In this document: positions 49,623 through 58,575 of the stretch, piece by piece | How the letters are laid out: every line of letters begins with the position of its first letter | Numbering within the stretch: the first letter of the stretch is position 1 | NCBI RefSeq assembly: GCF_014596525.1 | Contig: NZ_MSJP01000094.1 | Coordinates: forward strand, 1-64,000 | Reading direction: 5' to 3' | Source: Streptomyces sp. CBMA291 | Lineage (GTDB): Bacteria; Actinomycetota; Actinomycetes; Streptomycetales; Streptomycetaceae | DNA length: 64,000 bases | Position numbers and translations under genes: made by a program | The notes under the pieces: generated by a model | Databases searched by the model: none | Told to the model about the DNA's origin: nothing | What the model saw: only the letters and a program-made list of their open reading frames with translations

Positions 49623-50915
49623 TCAGGCGATGCGGTCCAGGACGATCGGGGTCGGGGTGAAGGCGGTGCCCTCGGGGGCGATGTCCCAGGCCGTGCCCAG
49701 GGACTCCAGGGCGTAGCCGAACTTCTCCGGGGTGTCCGTGTGCAGGGTGAGCAGCGGCTGCCCGGCCGTCACCGGGTCGCCCGGCTTGGCGTGCAGTTCG
49801 ACGCCCGCGCCCGCCTGCACCGGGTCCTCCTTGCGGGCCCGTCCCGCGCCGAGGCGCCAGGCGGCGATGCCGATGTCGTACGCGTCCAGGCGGGTCAGGA
49901 CGCCCGAGGCGGGGGCGGTGACCACATGCCGCTCGCGGGCGACCGGAAGGGCCGCGTCCGGGTCGCCGCCCTGGGCCGCGATCATCCGGCGCCAGACGTC
50001 CATCGCCGAGCCGTCGGCCAGCGCCTTCGCCGGGTCGGCGTCGATTCCGGCGGCGGCGAGCATCTCGCGGGCGAGCGCGAGGGTCAGCTCGACGACGTCC
50101 GCGGGGCCGCCGCCCGCCAGGACCTCGACCGACTCGCGGACCTCCAGGGCGTTGCCCGCCGTGAGCCCGAGCGGAGTCGCCATGTCGGTGAGCAGCGCGA
50201 CCGTCCGCACCCCGCTGTCGGTGCCGAGGCCGACCATCGTCGAGGCGAGTTCCCGGGCGTCCTCGATGTTCTTCATGAAGGCGCCGGAGCCGACCTTGAC
50301 GTCGAGGACCAGGGAGCCGGTGCCCTCGGCGATCTTCTTCGACATGATCGAGGAGGCGATCAGCGGGATGGCCTCCACGGTGCCGGTGACATCGCGGAGC
50401 GCGTAGAGCTTCTTGTCCGCCGGGGCGAGACCGTCGCCCGCCGCGCAGATCACCGCGCCCGTCGTGTCGAGCACGCTCAGCATCTCCTCGTTGGAGAGCA
50501 GGGCGCGCCAGCCGGGGATGGACTCCAGCTTGTCGAGGGTGCCGCCGGTGTGGCCGAGCCCCCGGCCGGAGAGCTGCGGGACGGCCGCGCCGCAGGCGGC
50601 GACGAGCGGGGCGAGCGGGAGGGTGATCTTGTCGCCGACGCCGCCGGTGGAGTGCTTGTCGGCGGTGGGCCGGGAGAGCGCGTCGAAGTTCATCCGCTCG
50701 CCGCTGGCGATCATCGCGGCGGTCCAGCGGGCGATCTCCGCGCGGTTCATGCCGTTGAGCAGGATGGCCATGGCCAGGGCCGACATCTGCTCGTCGGCGA
50801 CCGCGCCTCGGGTGTACGCGTCGATGACCCAGTCGATCTGCCCGGGGCTCAGCTCGCCCTTGTCCCGCTTGGTGCGGATGACGGAGATGACGTCCATGTG
50901 GTCCGTGTGGTCCAT
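49623..50915 (-). CDS. deoA: Thymidine phosphorylase
   Basis: Pyrimidine-nucleoside/thymidine phosphorylase (430 residues), producing base and (deoxy)ribose-1-phosphate. The family signature SGRGLGHTGGTLDKLE is present, plus KHSTGGVGDK for phosphate, and the C-terminal domain. ATG 50915 has AGAGG at 7 nt; an internal ATG at 50897 (MDVISVIRTK) matches many homologues and is an alternative. Although downstream of cdd on the same strand, it has its own operator-bearing promoter region behind a strong terminator, so it is a separate unit. Confidence 0.94.
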   Translation of the reverse strand: MDHTDHMDVISVIRTKRDKGELSPGQIDWVIDAYTRGAVADEQMSALAMAILLNGMNRAEIARWTAAMIASGERMNFDALSRPTADKHSTGGVGDKITLPLAPLVAACGAAVPQLSGRGLGHTGGTLDKLESIPGWRALLSNEEMLSVLDTTGAVICAAGDGLAPADKKLYALRDVTGTVEAIPLIASSIMSKKIAEGTGSLVLDVKVGSGAFMKNIEDARELASTMVGLGTDSGVRTVALLTDMATPLGLTAGNALEVRESVEVLAGGGPADVVELTLALAREMLAAAGIDADPAKALADGSAMDVWRRMIAAQGGDPDAALPVARERHVVTAPASGVLTRLDAYDIGIAAWRLGAGRARKEDPVQAGAGVELHAKPGDPVTAGQPLLTLHTDTPEKFGYALESLGTAWDIAPEGTAFTPTPIVLDRIA

Positions 50916-50928
50916 GTGCTGCCTCTTT

Positions 50929-50940
50929 CTACGCGCATAG
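50929..50940. promoter_or_regulatory. Nucleoside-regulon operator at deoA
   Basis: CTACGCGCATAG, one change from the perfect palindrome, extended to TTCTA...TAGAA on both sides, 13 bp before the deoA ATG. Confidence 0.75.
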
Positions 50941-50953
50941 AAGGGGAAAGGGG

Positions 50954-50990
50954 GGAGCGGCCCTTCCCATCGTGCCGGAAGGGCCGCTCC
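50954..50990. terminator. Terminator between cdd and deoA
   Basis: A 14-bp perfect stem GGAGCGGCCCTTCC (50954-50967) / GGAAGGGCCGCTCC (50977-50990) with a 9-nt loop, 7 bp after the cdd stop. Confidence 0.85.
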
Positions 50991-50996
50991 GAAGAG

Positions 50997-51401
50997 TTAC
51001 TTGACCAGATGGTCGGGGCCGAAGGCCTGCGGCAGCATCTCGGCCAGGGTGATGAACCCTGCCGGGGTCTCCAGGACGAGCCCGGGGCCGCCGAACTCGT
51101 ACAGCAGCTGCCTGCACCGGCCGCAGGGGACCAGGGGCTCGCCCCGGCCGTCCACGCAGACGAAGTGGGTCAGACGGCCGCCGCCGGAGGCCTGGAGCGC
51201 GGAGACGAGCCCGCACTCGGCGCAGAGCGCGAGGCCGAACGAGGCGTTCTCCACGTTGCAGCCGGAGACCGTCCGCCCGTCGTCGACCAGGGCGGCGGCC
51301 CCCACCGGATACCCGGAGTAGGGGGCGTAGGCCCGGGTCATGGCCGCGCGGGCGGCGACCCGCAGGGCCTCCCAGCCGTCCTCGGCCAGGGCGCCCGTCA
51401 C
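50997..51401 (-). CDS. cdd: Cytidine deaminase
   Basis: Zinc-dependent (deoxy)cytidine deaminase of 134 residues, giving (deoxy)uridine for phosphorolysis. Active-site motifs are NVENASFGLALCAECGLV (Cys ligand, catalytic Glu) and PCGRCRQLL (two Cys ligands). GTG at 51401 overlaps the stop of the permease gene (GTGA), so import and deamination are translationally coupled. It is the last gene of the ABC operon. Confidence 0.94.
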   Translation of the reverse strand: MTGALAEDGWEALRVAARAAMTRAYAPYSGYPVGAAALVDDGRTVSGCNVENASFGLALCAECGLVSALQASGGGRLTHFVCVDGRGEPLVPCGRCRQLLYEFGGPGLVLETPAGFITLAEMLPQAFGPDHLVK

Positions 51402-52663
51402 TTGCCCTGGCCCTTCCGGTACGGCAGTCCGTCCGCCTTCGGCATCCGCAGCCGCTGCGCCGACAGGGCGAGCACCAGCAGGGTGGTGATGTAGGGGGCG
51501 GCGTCGACGAACTGGCTCGGGACCTGGTCGGTCAGGGCGTACCAGAGGGCGAAGCCGGTGGCGAAGGCTGCGGAGACCACCCCGACCACGTACTTCTTCC
51601 GGTACAGCTGCCAGAGGGCGGCGATGAACAGGAGGACCGCGACGAGCAGCAGCAGGGCGTGCACGTTCTCGGCGCCGCCGCGCAGCTTGAGGCTGTCGGT
51701 GAAGCCGAAGAGTCCGGCGCCGAGCGCCATGCCGCCGGGCATCCAGTTGCCGAAGATCATCGCGGCGAGGCCGATGTAACCCCGGCCGCCGGTCTGGCCC
51801 TCCTGGTAGATGCCGGTGGCGACGATCGCGAGGAACGCGCCGCCGAGACCCGAGAGGGCGCCGGAGGCGGTGACGGCGATGTACTTGTACTTGTAGACGT
51901 TGACGCCCAGGGACTCGGCCGCGACCGGGTTCTCGCCGCAGGAGCGCAGCCGCAGGCCGAAGGCGGTGCGCCAGAGCACCCACCAGGTGGCCGGGACCAG
52001 CAGGATCGCGACGATGGTGAGCAGCGAGAGGTTCGTGACCAGGCCGCCGAGGAGACCGGCGAGGTCGGAGATCAGGAACCAGTGCTTGCCCTGGAGGTTC
52101 GCCAGCCAGTCGGAGAGGCCCGGGACGGTGACCTGGGTGATCTCGTCGATGCGCGGGGACTGCTTGGAGGAGCCGCCCTCGGCCTTGTCGAAGGTGAAGT
52201 TCGACAGGTACTGGGTGAAACCGGCGGCGAGGATGTTGATCGCCACGCCGGAGACGATGTGGTTGACGTTGAAGGTGATGGTGATGATCGCGTGCAGCAG
52301 ACCGCCGAGCGCGCCGCCCGCGAGACCGAAGAGGACGCCCGTCCAGGGGCCCCACTGGTAGCCGGCCCAGGCACCGAACCAGGTGCCGAGGATCATCATG
52401 CCTTCGAGACCGATGTTGACGACGCCCGCGCGCTCGGACCACAGACCGCCGAGTCCGGCGAGGCCGATCGGCACGGCGAGCTGGAGCGCGCCGGAGACCT
52501 GTCCGACGGAGGTCAGGTCGTCGGCGCCGGAGACGACCCGGACCAGCGAGAAGAGGACGAGACCGGCCGCGACGATCAGCAGGATCTTCGGCCAGGTCAG
52601 CTTGCGGCGCCCGGTGCCCTGGGGTGCGGCGCTCGGCTTGGCAAGGGTGCCGAGGATGCTCAT
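51398..52663 (-). CDS. Nucleoside ABC transporter permease (second)
   Basis: A 421-residue branched-chain-amino-acid-type (BPD_transp_2) permease, as in BmpA-type nucleoside importers. About ten helices are visible, with the family core VNIGLEGMMILG and LRSCGENPVAAESLGVNVYKYK before the coupling region and GRGYIGLAAMIFGNW. It overlaps the first permease gene by 4 bp (ATGA) and cdd by 4 bp. Confidence 0.92.
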   Translation of the reverse strand: MSILGTLAKPSAAPQGTGRRKLTWPKILLIVAAGLVLFSLVRVVSGADDLTSVGQVSGALQLAVPIGLAGLGGLWSERAGVVNIGLEGMMILGTWFGAWAGYQWGPWTGVLFGLAGGALGGLLHAIITITFNVNHIVSGVAINILAAGFTQYLSNFTFDKAEGGSSKQSPRIDEITQVTVPGLSDWLANLQGKHWFLISDLAGLLGGLVTNLSLLTIVAILLVPATWWVLWRTAFGLRLRSCGENPVAAESLGVNVYKYKYIAVTASGALSGLGGAFLAIVATGIYQEGQTGGRGYIGLAAMIFGNWMPGGMALGAGLFGFTDSLKLRGGAENVHALLLLVAVLLFIAALWQLYRKKYVVGVVSAAFATGFALWYALTDQVPSQFVDAAPYITTLLVLALSAQRLRMPKADGLPYRKGQGK

Positions 52664-53787
52664 GCCGAGACCTCCTTGTCGGTCGTGTCGGTCTTGAGGG
52701 CGCCACCGGCGGCGAGTTCCTCGCCGACCTTCTGCTGCTGGCGGCGGGTGCCGTAACGGCGGACGAGTTCGTAGGAGACGACCACGGCGATCACGATGAT
52801 GCCCTGCATGATCTGCGTGATCTCCTTCGGGTAGCCCTCGACGTCGAGCGACGAGGACGCCTTGTCGAGGAACGCGAAGAGCAGCGCGGCGAAGAGGATG
52901 CCGACCGGGTGGTTGCGGCCGAGCAGCGCGATCGTGATGGCGGTGAAGCCGACGCCGACCGGGAAGGAGAGGCTGTACGTGTGGGTGTCGCCGAGCAGCG
53001 TCGGCATGCCGGAGAGACCCGCGAGGCCGCCCGAGAGCAGCATCGAGGTGAGGACCATCTTCTTGGCGTCGACACCGCTGGCCTGGGCGGCGGACTCGCT
53101 CTCGCCGGTGGCGCGCAGGTCGAAGCCGAAGCGGGTGCGGCCGAGGACGAACCAGTAGACGACGCCGAGGGCGAGGGCGACGAAGGTGAAGCCGTAGATC
53201 TCGCCGTTGCCCTGGCCCATGTCGATGCCGGGGAACCAGCCGGACTCGGCGATCTTCCCGGTCGTGAGGTCGTTGGAGCCCGGGGGCTGGACGCCGAGGT
53301 TCTTCGGCAGGATCAGCCAGGCGATCAGGGAGGTCGCGATGGCGTTGAGCATGATCGTCGAAACGACCTCGGAGACACCCCGGGTGGTCTTGAGGATGCC
53401 CGCGATACCGGCCCAGAAGGCACCGGTGAGGGCCGCGACCAGGACGATCAGCAGGATGTGCAGCGGGCCGGGCAGCTCGACGGCGGCGCCGACCACGGCC
53501 GAGAGCATCGCGGCGAGGCGGTACTGGCCGTCGACGCCGATGTTGAAGAGGTTCATCCGGAAGCCGATGGCGACGGCCAGGGCTGCCAGATAGTAGATCC
53601 CGGTCTGGTTGACGATCAGGACCTGGATGTCCGAGTAGGCGGCGTTGTCGATCATCAGCCGGATCGGCTCGATCGGGTCGAGGCCCGTCGCGAGCAGCAC
53701 CAGCATGGTGAGCACGAACGAGGAGACCAGCGCGAGCACCGGGCCGGCGGCACCGATGATCAGCTTGTCCTTGTCGAATTTCATCAT
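52660..53787 (-). CDS. Nucleoside ABC transporter permease (first)
   Basis: A 375-residue permease of the same family, with LFNIGVDGQYRLAAM and LRATGESESAAQASGVDAKK as core motifs and about nine helices. It pairs with the downstream permease. Its ATG at 53787 overlaps the ATPase stop (ATGA); a second ATG follows immediately. The C-terminal ~40 residues are a charged cytoplasmic tail. Confidence 0.92.
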   Translation of the reverse strand: MMKFDKDKLIIGAAGPVLALVSSFVLTMLVLLATGLDPIEPIRLMIDNAAYSDIQVLIVNQTGIYYLAALAVAIGFRMNLFNIGVDGQYRLAAMLSAVVGAAVELPGPLHILLIVLVAALTGAFWAGIAGILKTTRGVSEVVSTIMLNAIATSLIAWLILPKNLGVQPPGSNDLTTGKIAESGWFPGIDMGQGNGEIYGFTFVALALGVVYWFVLGRTRFGFDLRATGESESAAQASGVDAKKMVLTSMLLSGGLAGLSGMPTLLGDTHTYSLSFPVGVGFTAITIALLGRNHPVGILFAALLFAFLDKASSSLDVEGYPKEITQIMQGIIVIAVVVSYELVRRYGTRRQQQKVGEELAAGGALKTDTTDKEVSA

Positions 53788-55460
53788 CGGGCGTCACCGT
53801 CTTCGGACTGCTCGGACTGCGGGTACCGCTCGTCGGCCGCTTCGGCGCGTACGGCGCCTTCGGCGTCTTCAGGGCCCTCGGCGCCTTCGAGGTGGCCGGT
53901 GGCCGCGCCGGTCATGGCGGAGCCCAGCTGCTCGGGGGTGATGGTCGCGGGGTCGGCGTCCGCGACGAGACGGCCCCGGTACATCACCCGGAGGGTGTCG
54001 GAGAGGCCGATCAGCTCGTCGAGGTCGGCGGAGATCAGCAGCACCGCCAGGCCCTCGCGGCGGGCGTCCCGGATCGCGTCCCAGATCTGCGCCTGCGCGC
54101 CGACGTCCACGCCCCGGGTGGGGTGGGCGGCGATGAGGAACTTGGGGCCGTGGCTCATCTCGCGGCCGACGATCAGCTTCTGCTGGTTGCCGCCGGAGAG
54201 GGAGGCGGCCGTCACGTCGATGCCGGGGGTGCGCACGTCGTACTCGCGCACGATCCGCTCGGTGTCCTCGCGGGCGGCCTTGAGGTCGAGGATGCCGCGC
54301 CGGGAGTTGGGCGCCTCGGTGACATGGCCGAGGATGCGGTTCTCCCAGAGCGGGGCTTCGAGGAGCAGCCCGTGGCGGTGCCGGTCCTCGGGGATGTAGC
54401 CGATGCCGCCCTCGCGGCGCTTGCGGACCGAGGTCCGGGAGATGTCCTCGCCGTCGAGGGTGATGACGCCCGCGTCGGGGAGCGCCATGCCCATGAGGGC
54501 TTCGATCAGCTCGGTCTGGCCGTTGCCCTCGACTCCGGCGATGCCGAGGATCTCGCCCTTGTGGATGGTGAGGGAGACGTCGTCGAGGAGCCTGCGCCCC
54601 TGCGCCGGCTCCTCGTGCACGGTGAGCGCCCGCGCCGGGTCGGCGGGGGCGGCGGTGGTCAGCGGGGCGCCGGTGGCGCCGCTCTCGACCAGCGTCAGGT
54701 GCTCGACCCTGAGCATCGGCACGTCGGTGACGGTGGACTCGCGGGTCTCCGGGGAGGGCAGCTCGCTGCCGACCATCAGCTCGGCGAGCTGCTTGGTGGT
54801 GGCGGTCCTCGGGTCGGCGGTGCCGACGGTGGTGCCCCGCCGGATGACGGTGATGTCGTCGGCGACCTTCAGGACCTCGCCCAGCTTGTGCGAGATGAAG
54901 ATGACGGTGAGGCCCTCGGCCTTGAGTTCGCGCAGGTTGTCGAAGAGCGCGTCGACCTCCTGCGGGACGAGGACGGCGGTCGGCTCGTCGAGGATGAGGA
55001 TGCGGGCGCCCCGGTAGAGGACCTTGAGGATCTCCACGCGCTGCCGGTCGGCGACGCCGAGGTCCTCGACGAGGGCGTCGGGGCGCACCCCGAGACCGTA
55101 GGCGTCGGAGATCTCCCGGATCCGCTTGCGCGCCTTGGCTCCGATGCCGTGCAGCTTCTCGCCGCCGAGGACGACGTTCTCCAGGACGGTGAGGTTGTCG
55201 GCGAGCATGAAGTGCTGGTGCACCATGCCGATGCCGCGCGCGATGGCGTCACCGGGGCTGCCGAAGGAGACGGTCTCGCCGTCGACGGCGATGGTGCCCT
55301 CGTCCGGCTTCTGCATGCCGTAGAGGATCTTCATGAGGGTCGACTTGCCGGCGCCGTTCTCGCCGATGAGGGCGTGCACGGTGCCCTTGCGGACCGTGAT
55401 GGCGATGTCCTTGTTGGCGACGACGCCGGGGAATCGCTTGGTGATGCCGTGCAGTTCCAC
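53784..55460 (-). CDS. Nucleoside ABC transporter ATPase (two ABC modules)
   Basis: A fused double ATPase of 558 residues powering the importer. Module 1 (about 1-245) has Walker A GENGAGKST, signature-region EDLGVADRQRVEILKVLY and Walker B LILDEPTAVL; module 2 (about 280-515) has a degenerate Walker A (GVEGNGQTELIEA), signature LSGGNQQKLIVGRE and AAHPTRGVD as Walker B region. This asymmetry is normal for ribose/nucleoside-type ATPases. The GTG at 55460 starts directly at the first beta strand and has no ribosome site. A perfect AAGGAG lies 8 nt before an in-frame ATC at 55484, so a rare non-ATG start eight codons upstream is possible. An acidic C-terminal tail follows. Confidence 0.9.
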   Translation of the reverse strand: MELHGITKRFPGVVANKDIAITVRKGTVHALIGENGAGKSTLMKILYGMQKPDEGTIAVDGETVSFGSPGDAIARGIGMVHQHFMLADNLTVLENVVLGGEKLHGIGAKARKRIREISDAYGLGVRPDALVEDLGVADRQRVEILKVLYRGARILILDEPTAVLVPQEVDALFDNLRELKAEGLTVIFISHKLGEVLKVADDITVIRRGTTVGTADPRTATTKQLAELMVGSELPSPETRESTVTDVPMLRVEHLTLVESGATGAPLTTAAPADPARALTVHEEPAQGRRLLDDVSLTIHKGEILGIAGVEGNGQTELIEALMGMALPDAGVITLDGEDISRTSVRKRREGGIGYIPEDRHRHGLLLEAPLWENRILGHVTEAPNSRRGILDLKAAREDTERIVREYDVRTPGIDVTAASLSGGNQQKLIVGREMSHGPKFLIAAHPTRGVDVGAQAQIWDAIRDARREGLAVLLISADLDELIGLSDTLRVMYRGRLVADADPATITPEQLGSAMTGAATGHLEGAEGPEDAEGAVRAEAADERYPQSEQSEDGDAR

Positions 55461-55558
55461 GGCGGGGGGGCTGGACGCGTTGATGACGCACTCTCCTTGG
55501 CCGGAAGGAGTGGGAGCGGGGGGCAGGGCGGGGCGAAGTTATCGTGCCAGGGAGACAT

Positions 55559-55570
55559 CTACACGCGTAG
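55559..55570. promoter_or_regulatory. Nucleoside-regulon operator at the ABC operon
   Basis: CTACACGCGTAG, one change from the palindrome, about 100 bp before the ATPase gene and 40 bp downstream (in transcript order) of the bmpA terminator. It shares the left flank GACATCTAC with the bmpA site. Confidence 0.75.
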
Positions 55571-55609
55571 TGCTGGCAAGAGACGGAATTCCGTACGGGA
55601 ACGGGGCCG

Positions 55610-55647
55610 GGGCCCGGCCCTGGTGGGGTGCCACCGGGGCCGGGCCC
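55610..55647. terminator. bmpA terminator
   Basis: A 17-bp stem (GGGCCCGGCCCTGGTGG, 55610-55626, against 55631-55647) with one G-U-compatible mismatch and a GGTG loop, 29 bp after bmpA. It separates bmpA from the ABC operon, allowing excess binding protein. Confidence 0.82.
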
Positions 55648-55675
55648 TCGGGCCCACGGTCGTGACCGGCTTCCC

Positions 55676-56734
55676 TTACGGGGTGGTCTTGACCGTGATC
55701 TTGCCGTCGACGATGTTCTTCTTCGCCTGGTCCACCGCGGCGATGACGTCGGTCATCTTCTTGAACGCCGGGTTGGAGTCGGCCAGACCGACGCCGTCCG
55801 TGGCGAGGCCGTAGCGGATCTCGCCGGTCTGCGGCTTGCCGTCCTCGACCGACTTGATCAGGTTGAAGACGGAGTCGGCGACGTCCTTGGTGACCGAGGT
55901 CAGGATGTGGTCCTTGTACTTGGCCAGACCCGCCTGGTTGTACTGGTCGGAGTCGACGCCGATGGCCCACTTGCCCGCGGTGGCGGCGGCCTCGATCGCG
56001 CCGGAACCGGCCAGACCGGCGGCGGCGTAGATCACGTCGGCGCCCTTGTCGAGCTGGCCCTGCGCGGCGGCCTTGCCGAGGTCGGGCTTGGAGAAGCCGT
56101 CGAAGTTCGGCGGCTGGGTCAGGTACTGGGTGAGCACCTTGGCCTTGGGGTTGGTGTCCTTGACGCCCTGGACGTAACCCGCCTCGAACTTCTTGATCAG
56201 CGGGACCTCGACGCCGCCGATGAAGCCGACCGTGCCGGTCTTCGAGGTCTTGGCGGCGGCGACGCCGGCCAGGTACGAGCCCTGCTCCTCGTTGAAGACG
56301 AGGTTGGCGATGTTCGGGCCGGTGACGGAGGTGTCGTCGATGATGCCGAAGGTCGTCTTGGGGAACTGCTTGGCGACCTTCTCGATGGCCGGGGCGTAGG
56401 CGAAGCCGACGCCGATGACCGGGTTGTTCCCGGCGCGGGCCAGCGAGGTGAGGCGCTGCACCTTGTCGGCGTCGCCCTCGCCGGCCGACGGCTCGGCCTC
56501 GGCGCCCTTGACGCCCAGCTCGTCCTCGGCCCGCTTCAGACCGGCGTAGGCGGCGTCGTTGAAGGACTGGTCGCCGCGGCCGCCGATGTCGTACGCGATG
56601 GCGGCCTTGCCGCCCTTCGCGGAGGCGTTCGGGCTGGCGCCGGAGTCCGACGACGACTTGCCACAGGCGGTGGCGGAGAGCGCGAGCGCGGCCGAGGCGA
56701 TGCCCACGGTCGCGATCCTGGTGATCCGGCGCAA
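55676..56734 (-). CDS. BMP-family nucleoside-binding lipoprotein
   Basis: Substrate-binding lipoprotein (352 residues) of the BmpA/PnrA family, which binds purine or other nucleosides for ABC import. Signal peptide and lipobox ALSATAC (Cys at about 24); mature motifs AYDIGGRGDQSFND, GVGFAYAPAIEKVA, FNEEQGSYLAGVAAA, IYAAAGLAGSGAIEAA and IGVDSDQYNQ match the family. The start is a TTG at 56734 preceded by GAAGGGA; it gives a normal signal peptide. It has its own operator-bearing promoter and terminator upstream of the permease operon. Confidence 0.92.
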   Translation of the reverse strand: MRRITRIATVGIASAALALSATACGKSSSDSGASPNASAKGGKAAIAYDIGGRGDQSFNDAAYAGLKRAEDELGVKGAEAEPSAGEGDADKVQRLTSLARAGNNPVIGVGFAYAPAIEKVAKQFPKTTFGIIDDTSVTGPNIANLVFNEEQGSYLAGVAAAKTSKTGTVGFIGGVEVPLIKKFEAGYVQGVKDTNPKAKVLTQYLTQPPNFDGFSKPDLGKAAAQGQLDKGADVIYAAAGLAGSGAIEAAATAGKWAIGVDSDQYNQAGLAKYKDHILTSVTKDVADSVFNLIKSVEDGKPQTGEIRYGLATDGVGLADSNPAFKKMTDVIAAVDQAKKNIVDGKITVKTTP

Positions 56735-56796
56735 GAGGAGGGTCCCTTCGAGACTGACCGAAAGCGCCTCTTCCGGCGCTGGTTTCGCGGCGATCG

Positions 56797-56808
56797 TAAC
56801 GCGCGTAG
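56797..56808. promoter_or_regulatory. Nucleoside-regulon operator at bmpA
   Basis: TAACGCGCGTAG, two changes from the palindrome at one end. In the minus orientation the site runs into a TACGAT -10 box, with TTTAAC as possible -35, so the operator again sits in the promoter spacer. Confidence 0.7.
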
Positions 56809-57033
56809 ATGTCAGTTAAAGACCCGTTCATCAGTCGTTACCGGATCGTCGCGTACCCGGGTCCGGGAAGGCGACCGGGGGCGTTCGGCCCGGCACAGCC
56901 GGTTATACCGCTCTCCGGCACCGGACGGCCAGAGGCCGGTGGGGACGCGCTCGGGAAAGGGCCGGACGGGGGGCGGGGAGAGCGACGGGAGCGGGGGTGG
57001 GGAGAGACCCGGAGCCCCGCCCCGTACGGGTGA

Positions 57034-57190
57034 GGGGCGGGGGCGGGCGGGGGCGGGCGGGGGCGGGCGGGGCCCGTCGGCCAAGCCGTCGAAGCCCGCC
57101 GGGCAGGCCGTGGAAGCCTGCCGGTCGGGCCGTGGAAGCCTGCCGGGCAGGCCGTCGTGGCCCGTCGGCCAAGCCGTCGTGGCCCGTCGG
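57034..57190. repeat. G-rich tract and ~22-bp tandem repeat downstream of the M20 gene
   Basis: 57034-57072 is a run of GGGG/GGGGG blocks separated by single C bases (a G-quadruplex motif). 57073-57190 holds about six imperfect copies of GGCAGGCCGTGGAAGCCTGC, each with inverted ends GGCAGGC/GCCTGCC. The spacer 56735-57190 otherwise contains only the bmpA promoter. Confidence 0.6.
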
Positions 57191-58459
57191 TCAGGCTGCC
57201 GGAGCCGGAGTCGGCGTGGGCGTCGGGGACTGGGTCGGGGTCGGGGTCGGGGTCGCGTGGAGGAGGGCCGCGGCCGTGAAGAGTTCCACGCCGACCTCGA
57301 TGGCGTACTCGTCGACGTCGAAGTCCCCGGAGTGCAGATCGCGGACCCGGGTGTCGCCGGGGGTGCGGACGCCGAGGCGGGCCATGGCGCCGGGGACGCG
57401 CTCCAGGTACCAGGAGAAGTCCTCGCCGCCGAGGCTCTGCTCGGTGTCCTCGATGGCGTACGGACCGCGCCGGGCGGCCATCGCGTCGCGGAGGAGTTCG
57501 GTGACGTCGGGGTCGTTGACGACCGGGGGGACGCCCCGGACGTAGGTGACGGTGGACTTCGCCCGGTGCAGGGCGGCGACCTCGTCGACCACGGAGTGCA
57601 CCTGGTCGGGGGCGTCCCGCCAGGTGGGCAGGTCGAGGCAGCGGACCGTACCGGAGAGTTCGGCGCGCTGCGGGATGACGTTGGGGGCGTGACCGGCCTC
57701 GATGCGTCCCCAGGTGACCGAGAGCCCGGAGCGGGCGTCGATGCGGCGGGCCAGGACGGCGGGCACGTCGGTGGCGACCCGGGCGGCGGCGGTGACGAGG
57801 TCGGTGGTGAGGTGCGGGCGGGCGGTGTGACCGCCGGGACCGTCCAGGGCGATCTCGACCCGGTCGCAGGCGGAGGTGATGGCCCCGGCCCGCAGCCCGA
57901 TCTTCCCGGCGTCGACGCGGGGGTCGCAGTGGACGGCGACGATCCGGCCGACCCCGTCGAGGACCCCGGCTTCGACGGCGTCGAGGGCGCCGCCGGGCAG
58001 GACCTCCTCGGCGGGCTGGAAGACGAGTCGCACGGCGACCGGGAGGAGGCCCTGCCGGTCGAGCCCGGCGAGGACGAGGGCGGCGCCGAGGAGGATGGTG
58101 GTGTGGACGTCGTGTCCGCAGGCGTGGGCGCGGTTGGCCACGGTGGAGCGGTAGGGGACGGTCTTGACGTCGGGGATGGGCAGGGCGTCGAGGTCGGCGC
58201 GGATCGCGAGCATGGGGTGGTCGCGGTCCGGAGTGCCGATGTCACAGATGAGCCCGGTGCCGGCCGGCAGGACCCTCGGCGCGAGACCGGCCGCCTCCAG
58301 GCGTTCCTTGAGGACGGCGGTCGTACGGAACTCCTGCTTGCCGAGTTCGGGATGCATGTGCAAGTCCCTGCGGAAGGCGATCAGTTCGGCACGCAGGTCT
58401 TCGGGCAGCGTTCCGGGCAGGGTGGCGGGGCCCGGCTCACGGGACTTCAACTGGTTCAC
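57191..58459 (-). CDS. M20-family amidohydrolase
   Basis: A 422-residue M20D peptidase/amidohydrolase (hippurate hydrolase/N-acyl amino acid type). Metal-site motifs are LHMHPELG, ADLDALPI, HACGHDVHTT (with the bridging Cys), FQPAEE (catalytic Glu pair) and the late His/Glu in LGGEDFSWYL. The dimerisation domain (about 185-300) contains DGPGGHTARPH. The C-terminus ends in a (Thr-Pro)n tail coded by a microsatellite. TACCCT lies 7 nt before the GTG at 58459, suggesting a leaderless message. Substrate unknown. Confidence 0.9.
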   Translation of the reverse strand: MNQLKSREPGPATLPGTLPEDLRAELIAFRRDLHMHPELGKQEFRTTAVLKERLEAAGLAPRVLPAGTGLICDIGTPDRDHPMLAIRADLDALPIPDVKTVPYRSTVANRAHACGHDVHTTILLGAALVLAGLDRQGLLPVAVRLVFQPAEEVLPGGALDAVEAGVLDGVGRIVAVHCDPRVDAGKIGLRAGAITSACDRVEIALDGPGGHTARPHLTTDLVTAAARVATDVPAVLARRIDARSGLSVTWGRIEAGHAPNVIPQRAELSGTVRCLDLPTWRDAPDQVHSVVDEVAALHRAKSTVTYVRGVPPVVNDPDVTELLRDAMAARRGPYAIEDTEQSLGGEDFSWYLERVPGAMARLGVRTPGDTRVRDLHSGDFDVDEYAIEVGVELFTAAALLHATPTPTPTQSPTPTPTPAPAA

Positions 58460-58575
58460 CCTTTGAAGGGTATGCCTCCCACCACGTCAACTGCCCGTTG
58501 ATCACGAAAAGTTCAGCCCCTTAGGGGAAAGAAACAACCTCTGGGAGGCTTGAGACCCGCTCCGCATGGGTACGC

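Noticed and set aside
55628..58501. Plus-strand open frame of about 950 codons antisense to bmpA and the M20 gene
   Set aside because: Composition-driven; crosses terminators and operators of real genes and has no domain.
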